A DNA stretch of 32,494 nt, from the NCBI GenBank assembly GCA_039816825.1, contig JBCBXA010000025.1, positions 1 to 32,494 on the forward strand, written 5' to 3'. The notes beneath the pieces are model-generated. The model was not told the DNA's origin. It worked only from the letters and a program-made list of their open reading frames with translations, and did no database searches. This document shows positions 24,116-30,019 of this stretch, piece by piece. Origin of the DNA: JBCBXA01 sp039816825 (GTDB taxonomy: Bacteria; Pseudomonadota; Alphaproteobacteria; Rhizobiales; Rhizobiaceae). Positions within the stretch are counted from its first letter, which is position 1; the number at the start of each line of letters is the position of its first letter. The position numbers were made by a program, and so were the translations under genes.

Positions 24116-24121
24116 GTTGGC
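24103..24121. terminator. Weak hairpin between convergent genes
   Basis: GCCAACT (24103-24109) pairs with AGTTGGC (24115-24121) around CCCTA, spanning the stop codon of the quinone reductase-like gene. No T-run follows on either strand, so a role in termination is only possible. Confidence 0.25.
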
Positions 24122-24129
24122 CGGAAACA

Positions 24130-24648
24130 TCACGGTCGGGCCAAGGCCATCTGAAGCAGCCGATTGGGGTATGATTTGCCTTCGATCTGAAACCATGTCT
24201 CGCCAATGTCAGAAAAGCCGATGCTTTCGTAGAAGGCGATTGCGGAGCCGTTCTCCGAGTTCACGGCGAGCCATACTGATGGTCTGTTTTCACCGCGCAG
24301 CGCTTCAAAGACCGTCTTCAGCAACAGCTTTCCCTTTCCCATCCACTGGTGCCGCGGCTGGATGTAGAGTGTAGCGATCTCCGGACCGGAGCATGCCTTC
24401 AGTGGTGGAGCGCTTGAGAAATCCACCCGAACGAAACCGTCAATACCGTCTTCATTCTCGCTCACGAGAACGAGTTGATTTGGGTCGCTGATGAACCGTT
24501 CGATCCGCTCTGGATTGTAGTGTTCGAGAAAATAGTCAGCGAATAATTTGCTGACGCCCATCTTCAGATAGGTGCCGACCCAAACCTCCACGGCAATGGC
24601 GGCGACGCTGGACGCGTCCGACGGTCGGGCTTCTCTGACGCCTGCCAT
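24130..24648 (-). CDS. GNAT-family N-acetyltransferase
   Basis: The 172-aa product has the GNAT fold that transfers acetyl from acetyl-CoA to an amine. VREARPSDASSVAAIAVEVW is the first strand and helix. EIATLYIQPRHQWMGKGKLLLKTVFEAL (split about 91-116) holds the acetyl-CoA pyrophosphate loop QWMGKGK. LAVNSENGSAIAFYESIGFSDIGE is motif B with the conserved Asn and Tyr. The substrate is unknown. The gene is alone on the reverse strand, downstream of the tRNA-Pro gene. Confidence 0.88.
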   Translation of the reverse strand: MAGVREARPSDASSVAAIAVEVWVGTYLKMGVSKLFADYFLEHYNPERIERFISDPNQLVLVSENEDGIDGFVRVDFSSAPPLKACSGPEIATLYIQPRHQWMGKGKLLLKTVFEALRGENRPSVWLAVNSENGSAIAFYESIGFSDIGETWFQIEGKSYPNRLLQMALARP

Positions 24649-24755
24649 GGGTGACCCATTGTTACTTGAAACGTTGGAGTGATCAGAAGCCTGTCGATAT
24701 TGAACCTAACGCCTGGCGCCTCGGCGACCACCTCCCAACCGTTCAATTGACGGCT

Positions 24756-24772
24756 TGGTCCGCTTTGCGGAC
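24756..24772 (-). terminator. Hairpin just downstream of tRNA-Pro
   Basis: GGTCCGC and GCGGACC pair perfectly around a 3-base loop, 2 bases past the encoded CCA end. No T-run follows on the reverse strand. It could act as a weak terminator or as a 3' processing stop for the tRNA. Confidence 0.4.
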
Positions 24773-24774
24773 CG

Positions 24775-24852
24775 GTGGTCGGGGTAGCAGGATTTGAACC
24801 TACGACCTCCCGTCCCCCAGACGGACGCGCTACCAGGCTGCGCTATACCCCG
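24775..24852 (-). tRNA. tRNA-Pro (anticodon GGG)
   Basis: Read on the reverse strand, the gene begins CGGGGTA. The D-arm has GCGC stems around AGCCTGGTA. The anticodon stem is TCCGT/ACGGG with loop CTGGGGG, giving anticodon GGG, which reads CCC and CCU. The T-arm is GTAGG-TTCAAAT-CCTGC and the CCA end is encoded. C1 opposite G72 is the proline tRNA identity pair. The 3' acceptor strand reads TACCCCCG, one C more than the 5' strand CGGGGTA can pair, so the gene is 78 bases including CCA instead of 77. One base must bulge, or the sequence has a homopolymer error. Confidence 0.93.
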
Positions 24853-24863
24853 AGACCGCCGCG

Positions 24864-24891
24864 AACATAGCCATCGGCGCGATAAGGTCAA
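24864..24891 (-). promoter_or_regulatory. Promoter of tRNA-Pro
   Basis: On the reverse strand TTGACC (24891-24886), a 16-base spacer and TATGTT (24869-24864) lie 11 bases before the tRNA 5' end, in the 45-base gap after the polymerase-like gene. Boxes and distance are what a stable-RNA promoter should show. Confidence 0.6.
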
Positions 24892-24897
24892 CTGAAC

Positions 24898-26184
24898 TCA
24901 GGCGAAAAGGCGGGCCTCGCGGCGCTCGTGCTGCCGATAGTTGATCTCCAGCGCAAACATGCCCCAAAGAAGGCCGAAGAGCATGAACACGTGCCGCCAG
25001 TGATCGATGTCGATCACCCATGCCATGACGATGTGGCCCACGAAAACGACCCAGCAGATCTGCAGATACGGTGTCCAGGGACGGTCAAGAAACAGCAGAC
25101 TGAAGCCACGTTTGATCGTCAGCGCCGTGATGATCAGAAAGCTCACAAAACCGAGCCAACCATACACCATAAGGCACTTCAGCCAGATGTTGTGGGGGTC
25201 CTCAGTGTAGAGCTTCGCAAACTCGGAGCGGCCAATGCCGAACGGCTTCTCAACGGCCAGCATAAAGCCGAGCCAATGCCTCTGGAACCGCCCCAATTCG
25301 CCTCCATCATACTCCTGCACCAATTGAGCTCGGGAGGAGAAGAGGTCTGCAATGGCGGGGATCTGCAGGGCGATGACGAGTGCCAACACCATGCCGACGC
25401 CCGCCAGTGCAGCCAATATGAGCAGTCGCAACCGGAATGCCGCCGCCCGGTTATGCAAGAACGCCAGGGCGTAGACGCCAGCGAGGGCAAAGACGATCAG
25501 ACCCCACCCCGCCCTGGAGAAGGCCAGAAAGATGCCCAGTAGCAGAACGAAGAGCGCTGCTGCACGCACCAGCGACATGCTGGCCGAACGTGTGAGAATG
25601 CCATGCCAAAGCCATGCGGCGGGCAGCACGAGAAAGGGCGCCAGAACGTTCGGATCCTGGAAAGCACCCTTGGCGCGCCCATAGCGCAGAAACAGGTCCG
25701 AGCCCGGAATGGCGTCGAAATAGCCGGCAATGCCCAGGAAGGCGGTCAGAACCGCACCCCAAATGGTGCCGAGCATGATGATGCGGAGACGGTAGGGATC
25801 TTCCGCGACCACAAGGGCAAAGAACCACGCCGTGAGCCCCAGGAAGAACGTCACAGCAATGTAGACGTAGGAGCTGCCAGGGTCATTCAACTGAAACATG
25901 CCCATCACGCCCCCGAGCGAGAACAGGGTCATCAAGGCCAGCAGAGGCAGGGAACTGCGCGTCACCTTCAGCCCCACCAGAAAGAAAGCCCCCATCAGCC
26001 CCACCATCAAAAGCTCATAGGGTGCCGGCTCGAAGATAACGAAGCCGCCAGACATGGCGGCCACAAAAAGGCTCACATCCCCCAGCAGTCGCCGCGAGGC
26101 ACCATCAAGCGCGAAACCCCCGCCAGCCGCGCCTGAAGCGGGGCCAGAAGGGGCGTATGCACCGTTATGGGCGAGGTCGCTCAA
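24898..26184 (-). CDS. O-antigen ligase / Wzy-polymerase-like membrane protein
   Basis: The 428-aa product has about ten hydrophobic segments and a large periplasmic loop at about 270-330 (QLVQEYDGGELGRFQRHWLGF...SEFAKLYTEDPHNIWLK). The late loop motif EDPHNIWLKCLMVYGWLGF is typical of the WaaL/Wzy superfamily, in which a conserved His takes part in glycan transfer. Within an exopolysaccharide cluster it most likely polymerises repeat units on undecaprenyl pyrophosphate (ExoQ-like). The start is TTG 26184, overlapping the upstream stop as TTGA, so translation is coupled to the phosphotransferase. The first 28 residues are polar and glycine-rich. Confidence 0.85.
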   Translation of the reverse strand: MSDLAHNGAYAPSGPASGAAGGGFALDGASRRLLGDVSLFVAAMSGGFVIFEPAPYELLMVGLMGAFFLVGLKVTRSSLPLLALMTLFSLGGVMGMFQLNDPGSSYVYIAVTFFLGLTAWFFALVVAEDPYRLRIIMLGTIWGAVLTAFLGIAGYFDAIPGSDLFLRYGRAKGAFQDPNVLAPFLVLPAAWLWHGILTRSASMSLVRAAALFVLLLGIFLAFSRAGWGLIVFALAGVYALAFLHNRAAAFRLRLLILAALAGVGMVLALVIALQIPAIADLFSSRAQLVQEYDGGELGRFQRHWLGFMLAVEKPFGIGRSEFAKLYTEDPHNIWLKCLMVYGWLGFVSFLIITALTIKRGFSLLFLDRPWTPYLQICWVVFVGHIVMAWVIDIDHWRHVFMLFGLLWGMFALEINYRQHERREARLFA

Positions 26185-27743
26185 TACGCATTCTCGCGGT
26201 CGAAGATCAGCTTCCAGGGCGTGATCGCAATGATGTAGAGATCCAGCGGCAGCGACCAGTTCTCGATGTAGTAGAGATCGTGGTCGACGCGGGCCTGGAT
26301 CTTCTCTTTGCGGTCGATTTCGCCGCGCAGGCCATTCACCTGGGCCCAGCCCGTAACGCCGGGCTTCACCTTGTGGCGGGCGAAGTAGCCGTCCACCACC
26401 TGGGCGTAGGGCGCCTCGTGCATGTGAGCGGTCACAGCGTGAGGGCGAGGCCCCACGAGGCTCAGATCGCCGCGCAGCACGTTGAAGAATTGTGGCAGTT
26501 CGTCGATGGAGGTTTTGCGGATGAACCGGCCAACCTTCGTGACGCGCGGATCGCCTTTGGTCACGTAGACCTTGGCATCCGGATCGGCCATCTCGTGATA
26601 CATGGACCGAAACTTCAGAACCTCGACTTCCTCATTGTTGAAGCCATGGCGCTTCTGCCGGAAAATCACCGGGCCTCTGCTCTCAAGGCGGATCGCGATG
26701 GCTGTTGCCAGCATAAGCGGCGACAGAAGCGTGATGAAGAACAGGCTCAGAATGATGTCGGAGGCCCGCTTGGTGAGTGAGTCGATATCCGCGATGGGCT
26801 TGTCGAACAGGTCGAGCATTGGCGTCTGCCCAACCCATGAGTAGGAGCGGGGGCGGAAGCGCAGTTTGTTCGTGTGGGCCGCCAGTCGGATGTCCACCGG
26901 CAAAACCCAAAGCTGCTTGAGAAGCTGCAGCACACGCTTTTCGGCCGACACCGGCAGGGTAACGATCAGCATGTCGATGCGTGTCTTGCGGCCAAACTCG
27001 ACAAGCTCGGCGACGGTTCCAAGCTTTTCAAAGCCCTTGGCCGAAACGGGCGCCCGGGCGTCGTCCCGGTCGTCAAAGATGCCAACGATGCGAACATCGT
27101 TCTGGCCCTGTGCTTCCAATTGCGCGATCAGCTTGTCGGCTGCCTTGCCCCCACCCACGATCACTGCACGGCGTTCGAGCTTGCCGGACACCGCCCAATT
27201 GTTGATGCGAACCGCTACGGCGGTGCGAACAATGGCGAGCAGCAGCAAGCCAACGACGAAGAAGGAGCCAAACCAAACACGGCTGAAGCTGTCCCCAAGT
27301 TTCGTCAGGAAAGCGAGGGTCGCCATCGCAGCAAATACGGCTGCCCAGCCTGCCACAATGCGGCTGGCATGGCGGACAATCCCGCGCATGGTTTGCACCT
27401 GATAGCAATCCAGTGCTTGAAAGGCGGCGACGGAAAAGAAGGCGGTCAAAAGGATCGCTGATACGTAGAGGCCCGAAACCGCTGGAAACGGCATGACTTC
27501 CCGGCCACTGGGCACGCCCCAGAGAACGGCAAAACCGACCAGCGTGATGACAGCAAGGTCTGCCAGTCGAACAAAGGCAGATACCAGAAGCGGTGAAATG
27601 CCTTCGTCCTGAAGCTCGCTGGCTCGCTGCGCCGCGCGCTTCGACAGGCGGACTGATGACCGCCGGTCCTTGGAAGACTTTGTGACCGAAACGCCTGCAA
27701 ACGCCTCAGCTGAATACATGCTCTTTGGTTCGTCTTTCGACAT
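26181..27743 (-). CDS. Polyprenyl-phosphate sugar phosphotransferase (exopolysaccharide initiation)
   Basis: The enzyme transfers a sugar-1-phosphate to undecaprenyl phosphate, starting each repeat unit. ATG 27743 after AGGGA gives 520 aa; a longer in-frame start at 27788 is less likely. A polar N-terminus (1-60) is followed by four membrane helices (about 64-190). A Rossmann-like domain follows (RRAVIVGGGKAADKLIAQLE, about 207-226). The catalytic Bac_transf domain (about 325-520) has RASDIILSLFFITLLSPLML, the basic FRQKRHGFNNEEVEVLKFRSM, KTSIDELPQFFNVLRGDLSLVGPRP and PGVTGWAQVNGLRG. The architecture matches WcaJ/WbaP-type glucose or galactose phosphotransferases; the sugar cannot be told. 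It is 101 bases downstream of the glycosyltransferase gene. Confidence 0.93.
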   Translation of the reverse strand: MSKDEPKSMYSAEAFAGVSVTKSSKDRRSSVRLSKRAAQRASELQDEGISPLLVSAFVRLADLAVITLVGFAVLWGVPSGREVMPFPAVSGLYVSAILLTAFFSVAAFQALDCYQVQTMRGIVRHASRIVAGWAAVFAAMATLAFLTKLGDSFSRVWFGSFFVVGLLLLAIVRTAVAVRINNWAVSGKLERRAVIVGGGKAADKLIAQLEAQGQNDVRIVGIFDDRDDARAPVSAKGFEKLGTVAELVEFGRKTRIDMLIVTLPVSAEKRVLQLLKQLWVLPVDIRLAAHTNKLRFRPRSYSWVGQTPMLDLFDKPIADIDSLTKRASDIILSLFFITLLSPLMLATAIAIRLESRGPVIFRQKRHGFNNEEVEVLKFRSMYHEMADPDAKVYVTKGDPRVTKVGRFIRKTSIDELPQFFNVLRGDLSLVGPRPHAVTAHMHEAPYAQVVDGYFARHKVKPGVTGWAQVNGLRGEIDRKEKIQARVDHDLYYIENWSLPLDLYIIAITPWKLIFDRENAY

Positions 27744-27844
27744 TGTGCGTCCCTGCCTTTTCCCGGTTTCCGGGTTGTTTGGGGGCACGCTAGGTCAAAC
27801 GCCTTTCGGATCGTTTACGGCGCTGCGACCGATTGTGCGGAGGG

Positions 27845-28957
27845 TTAAGAAATCTCTGCGCGGTATACCTCTTCAATGGCGTCAGCCATGGCCTGCGTGG
27901 AGAAGCGGGTGGCCGCCACTTTTGCGCGTTCACTGACGTCTTCATCCCGGCCTCTACTCTGGACGCTCAGTTCCATGCTTGTCGCAAGGGCTTCGATATC
28001 GTCTGGCGCGACAAGCGGTGCATCAAGCATCTCGCTGATACCGCCCACGTCGGTCGCGATGATCGGTTTATGCGCCGCCATCGCTTCTAGAACGATATAG
28101 GGAAAGCTCTCCGCTCGGGAGGGAACAATCACAGTCTTGGCCAGCGCGAAGGCTTCTCGAGCAGGCATGGAGTCGCGAAACGTTACGCGATCCGAAAGGC
28201 CCAACTCAGCAACTCGCGCTTCGTAGCGCGCGCGGTCGGGGCCTTCACCGACCATGATGGCGGTGACATCCGGTATCCTGCCCAGCGCTTCGATCATAAG
28301 ATCTGGGCCCTTCAGATCGCGCATCATGCCGATGAACAGGAAGTCTGCTGCATCATCCACGGTACCGACGGCTTCAAATTCTGCTGCGGGCAAGCCGTTG
28401 TACACGGTGTGTGCGGGGCATCGCGGGGTTCCGACTTTCTCGGCGTATGTGCGCTTCTCATAGTCGCAAACGAAAATCAGGCCGTCAGAAACCCGTTCCA
28501 GGGCTCGCTCGGCCACAAAGAAGACCCGGCCTTTCAGGTTCTTGGGGTCAAAGTGGAGCGAGCCGCCGTGGGGCGAGTAGAGCCGGACTGGCTTTCGGCC
28601 AAACGGGGCCAGAGCTGTCGCGCCCAATCGTCCAAACACGCCACCCTTTGCCGTGTGACAATGGACAACGTCCGGAGCCATCACGCGGAGCAGCGCCCGC
28701 GTTCGCAAGACTCCCATGATGTCAGAAGGCGAGATGCCGCGCGCCATGTTGAAGCGATGGAGACCCAGGGAAAGGGTTTCGGCGAAGTCGGCCAACTGGT
28801 TCTCGTCGTGCCTGTCACCGGTGCTGGCATCGCAGATAACGCCGACCCTGTGACCGGCTGCAAGCTGTGCGCCGGCCAGATCCCGGATGTGCCTGAACAC
28901 GCCGCCGGTTGGCGACCGAAAGCAATGGACGATGTTGAGAGGTTGCGCGTTGGCCAC
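27845..28957 (-). CDS. Glycosyltransferase family 4
   Basis: A GT-B fold glycosyltransferase that adds a sugar to the growing lipid-linked repeat unit on the cytoplasmic side. The start is placed at GTG 28957 with GGGGCGAG upstream, giving 370 aa with the family-typical opening ANAQPLNIVHCFRSPTGGVFRH. The frame stays open to TTG 29023, but that part lies in an inserted element. The N-terminal domain includes VVHCHTAKGGVFGRL and LYSPHGGSL. The C-terminal domain has FLFIGMMRDLKGPDLMIEAL, VGEGPDRARYE and the nucleotide-sugar motif PSRAESFPYIVLEAMAAHKPIIA with the EX7E pair. The donor sugar is unknown. Confidence 0.9.
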   Translation of the reverse strand: MANAQPLNIVHCFRSPTGGVFRHIRDLAGAQLAAGHRVGVICDASTGDRHDENQLADFAETLSLGLHRFNMARGISPSDIMGVLRTRALLRVMAPDVVHCHTAKGGVFGRLGATALAPFGRKPVRLYSPHGGSLHFDPKNLKGRVFFVAERALERVSDGLIFVCDYEKRTYAEKVGTPRCPAHTVYNGLPAAEFEAVGTVDDAADFLFIGMMRDLKGPDLMIEALGRIPDVTAIMVGEGPDRARYEARVAELGLSDRVTFRDSMPAREAFALAKTVIVPSRAESFPYIVLEAMAAHKPIIATDVGGISEMLDAPLVAPDDIEALATSMELSVQSRGRDEDVSERAKVAATRFSTQAMADAIEEVYRAEIS

Positions 28958-28980
28958 AGCTAAGCTCGCCCCAAGGGCCT

Positions 28981-29013
28981 TAGGGTCATGACCCATTAAT
29001 CTGTTTGCATTGG
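28981..29013 (+). repeat. Terminal inverted repeat, left arm
   Basis: This 33-base arm, including the TA flank, matches the reverse complement of 29215-29247 at 31 of 33 positions. It opens with the perfect palindrome GGGTCATGACCC (28983-28994) and continues with ATTAATCTG and GCATTGG. In frame with the glycosyltransferase, it can be read as a false N-terminal extension. Confidence 0.85.
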
Positions 29014-29023
29014 TGGGAGTCAA
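28995..29023 (-). promoter_or_regulatory. Promoter-like sequence in the element facing the glycosyltransferase
   Basis: On the reverse strand TTGACT (29023-29018), a 17-base spacer and ATTAAT (29000-28995) form a promoter-like pair. The -35 box is in the element body and the -10 box in the left terminal repeat. Transcription would start near 28988, about 30 bases before the GTG start. The right end has no matching -35 box. Confidence 0.35.
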
Positions 29024-29105
29024 TTTGCCCGGTGGCGAGGAGCGAAGGCGATGAAAGTCTGTCGACTTTCAAGCCTTTACGACAATGTCCACCGGTCAAA
29101 GTGAC
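29019..29105. repeat. Nested palindromes inside the element
   Basis: Seventeen bases at 29019-29035 pair with 29089-29105 (15 of 17). Inside, AAGGC (29045-29049) and TGAAAGTC (29052-29059) pair with GACTTTCA (29064-29071) and GCCTT (29073-29077) around TGTC. A second hairpin, AAAGACT (29148-29154) with AGTCTTT (29181-29187) and an inner CGGGC/GCCCG (29160-29174), lies in the other half. Confidence 0.6.
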
Positions 29106-29214
29106 CCCATCCGAAGGACGTCCGCTCTGACGGCGATCTTCTGCGTGAAAGACTTGAACCGGGCGGCCAGCCCGCTTTGCAGTCTTTTCCTTGAATATCT
29201 TGTCATATCAAACG

Positions 29215-29247
29215 CCAATGCAATCAGATTAATGGGTCCTGACCCTA
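29215..29247 (-). repeat. Terminal inverted repeat, right arm
   Basis: This is the partner of the left arm, with two differences (GGGTCAGGACCC for GGGTCATGACCC, and one A for T further in). Its outermost bases form the stop codon TAG of the export gene: TA from the flank and G from the element. Confidence 0.85.
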
Positions 29248-29826
29248 GAACACGCGCTCACGAATGTAGATCGTGTCGCCCGGCAGGATCGGATCGCTGA
29301 TCGGCACGCGACCGGTGATGACCTTGCCGTTGATGGCCCTTGTGATGTCGACATTGGCCTGGGCGGCGCGGGCATTGAAGCCTCCGGCGCTCGCAATGGC
29401 GTTCTGAACCGTCATGCCCGGCACATACCGATATTGTCCGGCTCGACCCACCTGGCCCATGATATAAAATGGTCGGTAGGTGGCGACCTCTGCTGAAACG
29501 TCCGGGTCACGCAGAAACCCCTGCCGAAGTTTGGCAGCGAGCGTGCCCTCAAGCTGCTTCAGGGTGCGCCCTCGCGCCGGCACCGAGCCGACGAGTGGGA
29601 AAGCGATGTAGCCCGCTTTGTCGACGGAGTAGTTCCGTGTGAGGTCGGCCTGCTCAAAGACGGTGATCGTGACAACGTCACCACTGTCCAATGTGTAGGG
29701 GGCCTGAAGAATGGCGTGGAAAGCGTTCGGAGGAGCGTTGTAGCCAGCGCAGCCGGCGAGGCCTGCCGAAAGCGCGGCAATGGCAACGCCGCGAAGGGCA
29801 GATCGGCGAGAAATTCGGCTGGACAC
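29245..29826 (-). CDS. Polysaccharide export lipoprotein (OPX / Wza-like)
   Basis: This protein forms the outer-membrane export channel or adaptor for exopolysaccharide. GTG 29826 is preferred: AGGAG lies 9 bases upstream, and the 193-aa product then starts with a basic signal peptide (SSRISRRSALRGVAIAALSAG) and the lipobox LAGC. The longer frame to 29943 adds 39 residues without signal character. The Poly_export domain reads YTLDSGDVVTITVFEQADLTRNYSVDKAG, with GYIAFPLVGSVPARGRTLKQLEGTLAAKL. It is followed by a SLBB-type segment, YIMGQVGRAGQYRYVPGMTVQNAIASAGGF. It is short, lacking the extra SLBB repeats of Wza, as is common for partners of ExoP/GumC proteins. The stop codon is formed at the junction with the inserted element. 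Confidence 0.93.
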   Translation of the reverse strand: MSSRISRRSALRGVAIAALSAGLAGCAGYNAPPNAFHAILQAPYTLDSGDVVTITVFEQADLTRNYSVDKAGYIAFPLVGSVPARGRTLKQLEGTLAAKLRQGFLRDPDVSAEVATYRPFYIMGQVGRAGQYRYVPGMTVQNAIASAGGFNARAAQANVDITRAINGKVITGRVPISDPILPGDTIYIRERVF

Positions 29827-29929
29827 GATACGCAACTCCTGGAGATGGCGGTCGGCAGGCCGTCCCGCGCTTGCCCCGTACTCTGCCGCAACGTGGTTAA
29901 CCGCCCGTAAAACCAGCGCGGTGGTGTCG

Positions 29930-29957
29930 TTCAGATTAAACAAATGGCAACCATAAT
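29930..29957 (+). promoter_or_regulatory. Candidate promoter of the co-polymerase gene
   Basis: TTCAGA (29930-29935), a 16-base spacer and CATAAT (29952-29957) lie in the 193-base divergent region, 62 bases before ATG 30020. The -10 box is good and the -35 box moderate. Confidence 0.35.
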
Positions 29958-30019
29958 CGGTGAACCTGTGCTCCTACGCCCGACAGAATTCCGTCGATTG
30001 CACAAGTATGGAGTATGCA

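Larger units (their letters stand above)
28983..29245. mobile_element. MITE-like element with TA flanks, 263 bp
   Basis: The element lies between the polysaccharide export gene and the glycosyltransferase gene. Its ends are inverted repeats (see the two repeat entries), and TA dinucleotides flank it at 28981-28982 and 29246-29247. This is the pattern left by IS630/Tc1-mariner transposases, which insert at TA and duplicate it. It encodes no transposase, so if mobile it moves in trans. Removing it with one TA turns the export gene end into TTC-TAA, followed after 22 bases by the GTG start of the glycosyltransferase. This supports a clean insertion into an operon junction. The interior has nested palindromes. 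No second copy was seen in this window. The family assignment is inference. Confidence 0.72.

Noticed and set aside
28981..29247. Invertible promoter (phase-variation switch) flanked by inverted repeats
   Set aside because: The inverted repeats alone would allow it. TA flanks, clean restoration of the operon junction on removal and internal palindromes fit a MITE better, and no recombinase gene is in the window.
29085..29300. Short forward open frame across the right end of the element
   Set aside because: No ribosome site and no family resemblance. Its only recognisable peptide is the translated terminal repeat.
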